Part shown: piece by piece, positions 56,055 to 64,000 of the stretch
Position numbering within the stretch: the stretch's first letter is position 1
How the letters are laid out: the number at the start of each line of letters is the position of its first letter
Source: Parabacteroides merdae ATCC 43184
GTDB lineage: Bacteria > Bacteroidota > Bacteroidia > Bacteroidales > Tannerellaceae
Direction of reading: 5' to 3'
Assembly (NCBI RefSeq): GCF_025151215.1
Contig: NZ_CP102286.1
Span: 4,092,001-4,156,000, forward strand
DNA length: 64,000 bases
The notes under the pieces: model-generated
Told to the model about the DNA's origin: nothing
Database searches by the model: none
What the model saw: only the letters and a program-made list of their open reading frames with translations
Position numbers and translations under genes: made by a program

Positions 56055-56162
56055 TGTCCGGCACGGTACTTTAGTTGCCGGACACCCCCATGTTGCCATC
56101 CTTTACATCCGGGTGTAGAGAGCTGGTACATCCGGGTGTTAAGGAGGGTAACATGGGGGTGT
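56055..56162. repeat. Four 23-bp near-palindromic iterons (locus C)
   Basis: Copies start at 56082 (ACACCCCCATGT), 56105 and 56128 (both ACATCCGGGTGT) and 56151 (ACATGGGGGTGT), exactly 23 bp apart. The outer copies extend to 13-base perfect inverted arms (56082-56094 and 56150-56162). A further 9-bp inverted pair TGTCCGGCA / TGCCGGACA (56055-56063, 56076-56084) overlaps the left copy. The locus lies between convergent rnhB and sufE, so it is not a promoter region for either. Confidence 0.85.
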
Positions 56163-56235
56163 TTACGGAATTATGTGCTTGTCTTTGCTAAAAAAAGAAA
56201 GAGCTTTTTGATTTTAAACATAGGTGGTTTGGAGA

Positions 56236-56664
56236 TCACCCTTGCTGTTCCTTAGTACGGAATGCCAGCGCGTACATGCGCATCTGCTTGACCATTGCCA
56301 CCAGGCCGTTCGAGCGAGTAGGGCTGAGGTGCTCTTTCAAGCCGATCTTTTCAATGAAGTAAAGATCGGCATCCAGTATTTCCTGCGGGGTGTGGTCGGA
56401 CAGGATGCTGATCAGCAAAGAGACGATCCCTTTGACGATTACCGCATCGCTCTCGCCTTTGAACAGGATCTTGCCATCTACGTAATCCGCCTGCAGCCAA
56501 ACACGGCTCTGGCAACCTTCGATCAGGTTGCTTTCCGTTTTATACTTTTCCTCCAAAGGGGGAAGCGAGTTACCCAAGTCTATCAGTAACGCATACTTGT
56601 CCATCCAGTCGTCGAAGTCTGCAAACTCTTCGATGACGTTGTTTTGAAGTTCATTGATTGTCAT
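56236..56664 (-). CDS. sufE: Sulfur acceptor SufE
   Basis: 142 residues. SufE-family pattern: FADFDDWMDKYALLIDLGNSLPPLEEKYKTESNLIEGCQSRVW with acceptor Cys51, then SDAVIVKGIVSLLISILSDHTPQEILDAD and LSPTRSNGLVAMVKQM. It takes persulfide sulfur from SufS and passes it to SufB. It is transcribed on the minus strand 14 bp downstream of the M28 gene, so it is probably co-transcribed with it rather than with the other suf genes. Confidence 0.95.
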   Translation of the reverse strand: MTINELQNNVIEEFADFDDWMDKYALLIDLGNSLPPLEEKYKTESNLIEGCQSRVWLQADYVDGKILFKGESDAVIVKGIVSLLISILSDHTPQEILDADLYFIEKIGLKEHLSPTRSNGLVAMVKQMRMYALAFRTKEQQG

Positions 56665-56678
56665 TTCTTTTCTATCTT

Positions 56679-57677
56679 TTATCTGTTATATACAACTTCG
56701 AGTACTGTCTGGCCGACGGCTTTCAGTACGTTTTTGTCTATATTGCTCATGTTGTCGTTCTGCGTATGCCAATGGTCACGGAAACCTTTGTCCGAGTTCG
56801 GATCATAGTTGATGATATCCAGGCAAGGAATACCGGTTTCTTCGATGACTGCTTCATGGTCGTCTGTCACGCCTCCGCCGTTTGCGTTGATGAAATATTT
56901 GCCGTATCCTAAGTTACGGGCCGCTTCCCATACTTCATCCACATAACGGGCGGCATATTTCATCGAAATGTATTCTTTATAGAAGACCGCATCTTTGGCA
57001 CCGACCATGTCGAGTAGAATACCGAATTCGGCTTTGTAGCCCGGTTTGTGCGGGTTCTTCCCCCAGAAGCGACTGCCGAGGCACCAGGTGTCGCTCGTGT
57101 CGTTGTACCTGTCTTTAGCAAATTCGGGGGTCCCGTAGTCTTCGGCATCAAAGAAGATGATGTCTACCCCTGTTTCGGGAGCCTTCATTCCTATTTGTCG
57201 GGCGATTTCCAACAAGGCGCCTACACCGCTTGCACCGTCATCAGCCCCATCCAACGGTTTCTTATGGTTGGCAGGGTCGGGATCGTGGTCTGAATAAGGA
57301 CGCGTGTCCCAATGGGCGAAAAGCAGGATGCGTTTGTCTTTATCGGGATTGAAGGAACCGATGATGTTACGTGATTCCAATGGGGTTCCGTCGTAAGCTG
57401 TAAGTGTAGCTTCCTGTTCGTATACTTGTGCTCCGAAACGTTTCAGCTCGGATGCTAGGTAATCGCCACAAGCCTTATGGGCTGGCGTGTTCGGGACGCG
57501 ATAACCGAATGATACTTGTTTCTCGACATAAGCATAAGCACTGTCCGCATCAAACAATGGGGCGGTTGTTGCTGGAGCTTTCTTTACTTCCGTTACGGGA
57601 ACTGTTGTCTCGCTGGTTCCTTTCTGACCGCATGCGAACAGGGTCATGGAGAATAATAATAAAATCAGTTTAGTCAT
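56679..57677 (-). CDS. M28-family lipoprotein, glutaminyl cyclase-like
   Basis: 332 residues with a lipoprotein signal (LLLFSMTLFACGQKG). The M28 fold appears in FAHWDTRPYSD, PLDGADDGASGVGALLEIARQ (metal Asp), IIFFDAEDYGTPEF (Glu), LDMVGAKDAVF and HWHTQNDNMSNID (His). The single-zinc Asp/Glu/His set and the W-x-L-G-S-R-F-W block resemble glutaminyl-peptide cyclotransferases of P. gingivalis and Tannerella, which form N-terminal pyroglutamate on exported proteins. An aminopeptidase role remains possible. It precedes sufE on the same strand. Confidence 0.8.
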   Translation of the reverse strand: MTKLILLLFSMTLFACGQKGTSETTVPVTEVKKAPATTAPLFDADSAYAYVEKQVSFGYRVPNTPAHKACGDYLASELKRFGAQVYEQEATLTAYDGTPLESRNIIGSFNPDKDKRILLFAHWDTRPYSDHDPDPANHKKPLDGADDGASGVGALLEIARQIGMKAPETGVDIIFFDAEDYGTPEFAKDRYNDTSDTWCLGSRFWGKNPHKPGYKAEFGILLDMVGAKDAVFYKEYISMKYAARYVDEVWEAARNLGYGKYFINANGGGVTDDHEAVIEETGIPCLDIINYDPNSDKGFRDHWHTQNDNMSNIDKNVLKAVGQTVLEVVYNR

Positions 57678-57687
57678 ATCTTGTCGT

Positions 57688-59466
57688 TTATAAGGAGTTA
57701 TCGGGAGCGGATTGCGCTTTGTTCATCACGCGCAACAGATTACCTCCCCATATTTTAGCAATATCATTTTCTGTATATCCTTCTTTTAGAAGACGCATTG
57801 TGATGTTTATCAGTTCATTGCTCGCCCGGCAGCCGATCAGTTCGCCGTCACCGTCAAAGTCGGAACCTATCCCGACATGGTTGATCCCGATCAGGTCCAC
57901 GATGTGGTCGATATGACGGATCGCATCGCTCAGGGACGCTTTTTCGGCATCTTCGTTGATGAATCCTTTGTAGAGGCATATCTGTGCGACACCTCCCTGT
58001 TCGGCGAGCGCCTTCAGTTGTTCGTCCGTCAGGTTGCGCGGATGGTTGCAAAGCGCGCGGGCAGAAGAATGGGAGGCGATGATCGGGTAGGTGCTTGTTT
58101 CAAGTGCGTCATAAAAGGTACTTTCGGCGGCATGCGAGATATCGACCAATACCCCTGTCTCATTCATTTTGCGGACGACTTCTTTCCCGAAAGGACTGAG
58201 GCCGTTCCATTCCGCGTCTCCTCTTGCTGAGTCGCATATGTCGTTGCTCCCGTTGTGGCAGAGAGTGATATAGGAAACTCCCATTTTCCGGAAACGTGTG
58301 ATATTCTCGATGTCCTTGCCTATCGCATATCCGTTTTCCACGCCTAACATGATCGCTTTCTTTCCGGCGGCTTTCAGTACGTGGACTTCCTGTGGCGTGT
58401 AGGCGATGCACATGCGTGTACGGTTCAACTCCATTTGCCGGTGTATTTCCTGCAGGCGGTTCATGGCGAAGTCCGTCGCTTTCAGCAGTGAAGCGTCGTC
58501 TCTCGGTCCCTGCGGAATATAGGCTACCATGATCGTCGCGTCAATCAGCCCCTCTTCCATGAAAGGGAGGTTTACCTTACCGCCTTCTTTCAACCCGATG
58601 TTGAATTCACCCGGAAAGATCATTGGAGTGTCGGTATGGGAGTCGAGCGTCACGTTCCTGTGGTGGATGTATTTGGCCTTTTTGAATAGGCGGGACGATT
58701 CGACATGATGCTTGAAAAGTTTCAACATCTGTTCATCGTCATTGGCAGCCATCGCTTCGGGGTGCCACTGGACACTGAATATTTCTTTTTCCGGATGCTC
58801 CATCGCTTCGTTGATCCCATCGGGAGCTGTCGCCGTAGTGATAAATTCGGGAGCCGGCTCTTTGATTGCCTGGTGATGAAAAGAGTTGACCAAAAGTTCT
58901 TTTTCACTGTCCAGCATGGTGCGGAGCTTAGAGGGGCCTTCGTTCAGTGTGACGGAATGGGAAACCTGTTCGCGGGAAAGCGTCTGGCTGTGTTTCAGTA
59001 GCTTTTGATTGTGTTGGGTATGGATATCCTGGTATACGTTGCCGCCAAATGCGACGTTCAGTATCTGGTGGCCGCGGCATATTCCCATGACCGGCAACTG
59101 GCGGTTGGTCGCCAAGCGGAGCAGTATCAGGTCGTATTCATCCCGGTAGGTATCTACATCCTGCAAGGCGGGAATTGGTTCTTCCTGCATGTAAAGCGGG
59201 TTGATATCGCCACCACCGCTCATGACCAGCCCGTCCAACCCGTTCACTATTGCCGTCAACGCTTCGATATCCGTAATGACCGGGATCAGAACCGGAGCAC
59301 CTCCAGCTTTCAGTACCGCCTGTACATAGGTTTCTGCTATGCAGGAAAGTCCGTCTTTCCGATTGGCGGATATTCCTATACGGGGAGGTTGAAGATTTTC
59401 TTTTTTCGGAATATAATGATCTACTTCCCTGTAGATGGCCTCTAAATTCGGACGACGGAGCTTCAT
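57688..59466 (-). CDS. Fusion of C26 glutamine amidotransferase-like and M19 dipeptidase domains
   Basis: 592 residues, no signal peptide. Residues ~25-245 are a class I glutamine amidotransferase-like domain of the gamma-glutamyl-GABA hydrolase (PuuD, C26) type: DGLVMSGGGDINPLY, VMGICRGHQILNVAFGG (nucleophile Cys), FSVQWHPEAM (His, Glu). Residues ~270-585 are a membrane-dipeptidase-type (M19) amidohydrolase: LDSHTDTPMIF (His-x-Asp), MLGVENGYAIG (Glu), IIASHSSARALCNHPRN (His) and HVGIGSDFDG (Asp). All key residues of both parts look intact. One inference is removal of a gamma-glutamyl group followed by dipeptide hydrolysis. Confidence 0.88.
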   Translation of the reverse strand: MKLRRPNLEAIYREVDHYIPKKENLQPPRIGISANRKDGLSCIAETYVQAVLKAGGAPVLIPVITDIEALTAIVNGLDGLVMSGGGDINPLYMQEEPIPALQDVDTYRDEYDLILLRLATNRQLPVMGICRGHQILNVAFGGNVYQDIHTQHNQKLLKHSQTLSREQVSHSVTLNEGPSKLRTMLDSEKELLVNSFHHQAIKEPAPEFITTATAPDGINEAMEHPEKEIFSVQWHPEAMAANDDEQMLKLFKHHVESSRLFKKAKYIHHRNVTLDSHTDTPMIFPGEFNIGLKEGGKVNLPFMEEGLIDATIMVAYIPQGPRDDASLLKATDFAMNRLQEIHRQMELNRTRMCIAYTPQEVHVLKAAGKKAIMLGVENGYAIGKDIENITRFRKMGVSYITLCHNGSNDICDSARGDAEWNGLSPFGKEVVRKMNETGVLVDISHAAESTFYDALETSTYPIIASHSSARALCNHPRNLTDEQLKALAEQGGVAQICLYKGFINEDAEKASLSDAIRHIDHIVDLIGINHVGIGSDFDGDGELIGCRASNELINITMRLLKEGYTENDIAKIWGGNLLRVMNKAQSAPDNSL

Positions 59467-59561
59467 GTATTTATGATTTATGATTTATAATTTCTGAATT
59501 ATGATTTATAATTTATGATTTATTATCGGTGCATAAATCATAAATTATAAATCATAAATCT
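59467..59561. repeat. AT-rich heptad hairpin element (copy 2)
   Basis: It fills the gap between the gyrB stop codon and the start of the C26-M19 gene, with tandem ATGATTT and AAATCAT heptads facing each other around a loop that reads GCACCGATAA on the minus strand. Read in the gene direction it matches copy 1 at 23551-23638 (loop GCGTCGATGA). Confidence 0.8.
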
Positions 59562-61523
<1,962 letters not shown>

Positions 61524-61568
61524 TTATCGTTTAAAATCTGTAATTATCTGTCTGTCTAAAAAAGCTAA

Positions 61569-61576
61569 CAAATATA
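61569..61576 (-). promoter_or_regulatory. Candidate -7 box for gyrB
   Basis: On the minus strand TATATTTG matches TAnnTTTG, 52 bp before the gyrB start. No TTTG is found at the 19-bp spacing. Confidence 0.5.
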
Positions 61577-61639
61577 GTGAAAATAATTAACTTAGAAGGT
61601 ATAGGGAGTGTGAAAATAGTCAAACGGAGGTGTATAACA

Positions 61640-61678
61640 AAAAAAGAGACAAAGTCAAACTTTGTCTCTTTAAAAAAG
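61640..61678 (-). terminator. Terminator after tRNA-Glu
   Basis: Perfect 13-bp stem AAAGAGACAAAGT / ACTTTGTCTCTTT with a 3-base loop, with T-tracts in the minus direction just after it. It closes the tRNA-Glu/rpsT/tRNA-Glu transcription unit ahead of gyrB. Confidence 0.9.
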
Positions 61679-61679
61679 G

Positions 61680-61751
61680 TAGCCCGTGGGGGAATCGAAC
61701 CCCCCTTTCAAGAATGAAAATCTTGCGTCCTAACCGATAGACGAACGGGCC
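61680..61751 (-). tRNA. tRNA-Glu (UUC)
   Basis: 72 bases. Acceptor arm GGCCCGT / ACGGGCT, anticodon stem CAAGA / TCTTG with loop TTTTCAT (anticodon UUC), T-arm with GGTTCGATTCC. CCA is not encoded (ACC follows the acceptor). It is identical to the copy at 62113-62184. Confidence 0.95.
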
Positions 61752-61759
61752 ATCAGGTT

Positions 61760-61790
61760 TAAAAAAGCCGGGCTAACCAGTCCGGCTTTA
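61760..61790 (-). terminator. Terminator after rpsT
   Basis: On the minus strand AAAGCCGG / CCGGCTTT stem followed by TTTTTT, 23 bp after the rpsT stop. Weak or leaky termination here would let the second tRNA be read from its own or from this transcript. Confidence 0.75.
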
Positions 61791-61811
61791 TACTATATAA
61801 AGTATAATACC

Positions 61812-62069
61812 TTATTTTGCAAGTGCGTTGACGTGCTTCGCTAATTTGGATTTCAAGTTGCCTGCCTTATTCTTGTGAATAATGTGTTTTTTAGCAAGCT
61901 TATCCAACATAGAGCACACCTTCGGGAACAGAACCTGAGCTTCGTTCTTATCTTCAGTAGCACGCAAAACTCTCATTGCATTTCTTGCAGTCTTAGCATA
62001 ATATCTATTATGCAGACGCTTTGCGTTGGTCTGTCTGATTCTCTTAATTGATGACTTGTGATTTGCCAT
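61812..62069 (-). CDS. rpsT: 30S ribosomal protein S20
   Basis: 85 residues, highly basic, alpha-helical. [18 protein letters not shown] is the S20 start; [24 protein letters not shown] is the conserved C-terminal helix. It binds 16S rRNA. It lies between two identical tRNA-Glu genes on the same strand. Confidence 0.96.
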   Translation of the reverse strand: MANHKSSIKRIRQTNAKRLHNRYYAKTARNAMRVLRATEDKNEAQVLFPKVCSMLDKLAKKHIIHKNKAGNLKSKLAKHVNALAK

Positions 62070-62112
62070 TTCTTAGCTATTCTCTTTATTTATTCTTTAA
62101 TCCTGTTTATTG

Positions 62113-62184
62113 TAGCCCGTGGGGGAATCGAACCCCCCTTTCAAGAATGAAAATCTTGCGTCCTAACCGATAGACGAACGGGCC
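62113..62184 (-). tRNA. tRNA-Glu (UUC), second copy
   Basis: Same 72 bases as 61680-61751, 43 bp upstream of rpsT. It is first in the unit behind the promoter at 62244-62274. Confidence 0.95.
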
Positions 62185-62243
62185 ATCATGTCAAAGTTTT
62201 TACTTTTAGCTCTCTGGGATTGTTGATTTCCCGATTGCGAGTG

Positions 62244-62274
62244 CAAAGATAGATGTTCTCTTTAAATTGACAAA
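62244..62274 (-). promoter_or_regulatory. Promoter of tRNA-Glu/rpsT unit
   Basis: On the minus strand TTTG (62271-62274), a 19-bp spacer and TATCTTTG (62244-62251) match the Bacteroidales consensus exactly. It lies 59 bp upstream of the tRNA. Confidence 0.85.
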
Positions 62275-62316
62275 ATATTTGAAAGAAAAAAGTTTTGGGT
62301 TAGTCGTATTTAACAT

Positions 62317-62712
62317 CTATTTGGAACTCATATCCTGTAGGTGTATCTCTAAAGCATTGACGGAAATATTTATTTCCCAGATACATACGCATAGCGAAGC
62401 TGCCAATAGAAGCAATCCTATTCCAAATATCCAGGCGGCTATGATTTGCCATGAGATATAGATGAAGAACATCGAGACCACGCAAAAGAGTAGGCTTAGC
62501 AGACCTAATATCTGCATGGAGCGTGTCAGGTATAACCGTTTCCTAAGATTGGCTATCTGGGCGATGTCTTTCGGGTCGTGTGTCTGTTGATGCTTTTCTT
62601 TCAATGTGCGTACGAGGCTCGCATACGAAATAAAACGGTTTGTATAGGCCAATAGGATAAGTGAAACTGCTGAAAATAGCAGTGATGGGGTTGTGAGCGT
62701 GAGTTCTTGCAT
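62317..62712 (-). CDS. DUF2721 membrane protein
   Basis: The frame is open from 62883, but that part overlaps the divergent recO. The start at 62712 gives 131 residues beginning MQELTLTTPSLLFSAVSLIL, the DUF2721 opening (TPSLLF...AYTNRF). Three membrane segments are separated by a cytoplasmic loop (LVRTLKEKHQQTHDPKDIAQIANLRKRLYL). Function is unknown. It is divergent from recO, with 94 bp between the two start codons. Confidence 0.8.
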   Translation of the reverse strand: MQELTLTTPSLLFSAVSLILLAYTNRFISYASLVRTLKEKHQQTHDPKDIAQIANLRKRLYLTRSMQILGLLSLLFCVVSMFFIYISWQIIAAWIFGIGLLLLAASLCVCIWEINISVNALEIHLQDMSSK

Positions 62713-62806
62713 GTTTATATGTTCTTTATAATTTAGTAGTTTGTTATTCAATAAAACAAGGCTGAGAAGGAAAATGTTGTAACTTTGTTTTCCAAATTTC
62801 AGTGAT

Positions 62807-63532
62807 ATGTTGTGTAAAACGCGTGGGATTGTCCTGCATTCCATTCCATATAATGATAAGTACTCCATTATATATATGTACACGGAGGCTTTTGGACGTG
62901 CTTCTTATCTGGTTGCCCGTTCCCGTGGAAAGAAATCTTCTGTCTCGAAAGCGTTGTTCATGCCTCTTTCGGTAGTGGAGATGGAGGTTGAGCATCTGAA
63001 TAAGCGGGATTTGCATCGTATCCGTGAAACGAAACTCTGCTATCCGTTGACGGACGTGTTTTGTAATCCGGTGAAAAATATACTTGCGCTTTTCCTTTCC
63101 GAGATCCTTTTCCGCGTGGTGAAGGAGACGGAGCCGGATTCGCGCCTTTTCGAGTATTTGTTCGAGTCGATACAATTGTTAGAGCTTTCGGATAAGGGGG
63201 TGGCGAATTTTCATCTGGTCTTTTTGCTGCGACTCTTGCATTATCTGGGGATATATCCGAACGTCGAATCATATGTGGCAGGTTCTTGCTTCGATATGTT
63301 GAATGGCGTGTTTGTCGATCGTATACCGATGCATCGCCATTATCTGAACCGGCAGGAGAGTGTGGTTTTTGCCCGGTTGCTGAAGATCAGCTTCGAGAAT
63401 ATGTCGTTGTATTCTTTTTCCCGGCAGGATCGTGTGAGTGTCATAAACCGTATTCTTGAATATTATCGCCTGCATTTGCCGGATTTTCCCGAAATAAAGT
63501 CCTTATCCGTCATGCAAAGTCTGTTCGATTAG
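62807..63532 (+). CDS. recO: DNA repair protein RecO
   Basis: 241 residues. N-terminal OB-fold: TRGIVLHSIPYNDKYSIIYMYTEAFGRASYLVARSRG is the RecO signature; the helical C-terminal domain has LFLSEILFRVVKETEPDSRLFEYLFESIQLLE and LHYLGIYPN. No zinc-finger cysteine set is apparent, as usual in Bacteroidetes. RecO loads RecA with RecR at gaps in the RecFOR pathway. Confidence 0.92.
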   Translation: MLCKTRGIVLHSIPYNDKYSIIYMYTEAFGRASYLVARSRGKKSSVSKALFMPLSVVEMEVEHLNKRDLHRIRETKLCYPLTDVFCNPVKNILALFLSEILFRVVKETEPDSRLFEYLFESIQLLELSDKGVANFHLVFLLRLLHYLGIYPNVESYVAGSCFDMLNGVFVDRIPMHRHYLNRQESVVFARLLKISFENMSLYSFSRQDRVSVINRILEYYRLHLPDFPEIKSLSVMQSLFD

Positions 63533-63602
63533 CATATTGCTCCTTTAAATACTTGCCAGTTTGCGGAAAAGATTATACTTTTGCCGCACTTATTATAAAA
63601 AT

Positions 63603-63674
63603 GGCTCTGTAGTTCAACGGATAGAATAGAAGTTTCCTAAACTTTAGATCCGAGTTCGATTCTCGGCGGAGCTA
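63603..63674 (+). tRNA. tRNA-Arg (CCU)
   Basis: Acceptor GGCTCTG / CGGAGCT, anticodon stem GAAGT / ACTTT with loop TTCCTAA (anticodon CCU), T-arm with GAGTTCGATTCTC. A TACTTTTG -7 box lies at 63576-63583, and a terminator follows at once, so it is a single-gene unit. Confidence 0.92.
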
Positions 63675-63678
63675 CAAT

Positions 63679-63711
63679 AAAAAAGGCAATCGTTACGATT
63701 GCCTTTTTTAT
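63679..63711 (+). terminator. Terminator after tRNA-Arg
   Basis: GGCAATCG / CGATTGCC stem with loop TTA and TTTTTT on the plus strand. The A-run on the left side makes it work in the minus direction as well, for the gene ending at 63711. Confidence 0.9.
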
Positions 63712-64000
63712 TACCAGTGGAATGCCTCGAAGGTCACCCGGTCTCCGTTTAGGAAACACTTTAAATATTCGTTACCTATTCGAACATCCTCGTAATAATC
63801 AGTCCCGTTTGCATATTCGACATAGAAAGAATCGAAATATTCGTCTTTCCAGTCCCAATAAAAACTTGTTTTCAATTCGTCAGTCATACCGTTAGGATAA
63901 TAGATAATTGTAAAATCTTCTCCCGTATGATCGTTATAGAAGTCGAGCCGTTGTTCGCATTCGTACCCTTTGTTATTGGTATAAAAATCAACCCAGGTAT
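63711..64000 (-). CDS. Hypothetical protein, 5' partial
   Basis: On the minus strand an open frame runs from the window edge to TAA at 63711-63713 (96 codons seen, no start). It reads WVDFYTNNKGYECEQRLDF, then FTIIYYPNGMTDELKTSFYW, VEYANGTDYYEDVRIGNEYL and finally GDRVTFEAFHW. The protein is rich in Tyr, Asp and Trp, probably beta-sheet, unlike any family I recognise. The two-way terminator directly at its end and the protein-like composition support a real gene. Confidence 0.65.
   Translation of the reverse strand, partial: TWVDFYTNNKGYECEQRLDFYNDHTGEDFTIIYYPNGMTDELKTSFYWDWKDEYFDSFYVEYANGTDYYEDVRIGNEYLKCFLNGDRVTFEAFHW

Noticed and set aside
62713..62883. Longer DUF2721 frame starting at 62883
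   Set aside because: The extension overlaps the divergent recO coding region and lacks family similarity; the family start is at 62712.

Overview
The window reads as chromosomal DNA of a gut Bacteroidales bacterium, most likely Parabacteroides or a close relative. The evidence is two SusC/SusD glycan-uptake loci with ECF sigma/FecR regulators, FimA/Mfa1-type fimbrillin lipoproteins, lipoproteins ending in short Cys lipoboxes, and promoters with the Bacteroidales -33 TTTG / -7 TAnnTTTG pattern. No Shine-Dalgarno signal stands out. The genus is an inference; no rRNA is present.

Layout. 1-7001: type V (FimA/Mfa) fimbrial genes, a DUF4906-like tip protein followed by four fimbrillin lipoproteins in two transcripts. 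7025-10109: a large hairpin, then a striking iteron field (four 23-bp repeats between inverted sets of 22-bp repeats), then a VirE/D5-like primase-helicase and a HU-HIG DNA-binding protein. 10334-12821: a DUF3575-DUF3868 pair and a small unknown gene. 12995-16650 (minus): thiamine uptake operon (TonB receptor, PnuT-like permease, thiamine pyrophosphokinase) behind a TPP riboswitch. 16735-26300: housekeeping operon rimP-nusA-infB-cvpA-sufB-sufC-sufD-VOC, closed by a terminator.

26350-52975: accessory glycan-degradation block. The minus-strand half carries an orphan ECF sigma factor, a GH92 alpha-mannosidase, and a complete PUL (sigma, FecR, SusC, SusD, DUF5107-TPR). The plus-strand half carries FecR, a frameshifted SusC, a SusD with an in-frame stop, and intact GH20, GH2 and GH16 enzymes that suit stepwise cleavage of galactose/N-acetylglucosamine host glycans. 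This block separates sufBCD from sufS, which looks like an insertion into an ancestral suf cluster; a HepT-like fragment sits at its right edge.

53243-64000: sufS, vanZ-like, rnhB, sufE, an M28/glutaminyl-cyclase-like lipoprotein, a C26-M19 fusion peptidase, gyrB, rpsT bracketed by two identical tRNA-Glu genes, a DUF2721 protein, recO, tRNA-Arg and an unidentified gene cut by the window edge.

The most unusual signal is noncoding. Three separate loci (7246-7329, 40151-40231, 56082-56162) each hold four near-palindromic 12-15-mers on an exact 23-bp period. The first lies directly upstream of the VirE-like gene. The other two share the consensus ANAYCCGGGTNT, have RTGAYAG repeats beside them in mirror-image order, and have only gene remnants next to them. 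They may be origin- or operator-like regions of a family of small VirE-type elements, two of which have lost their genes.
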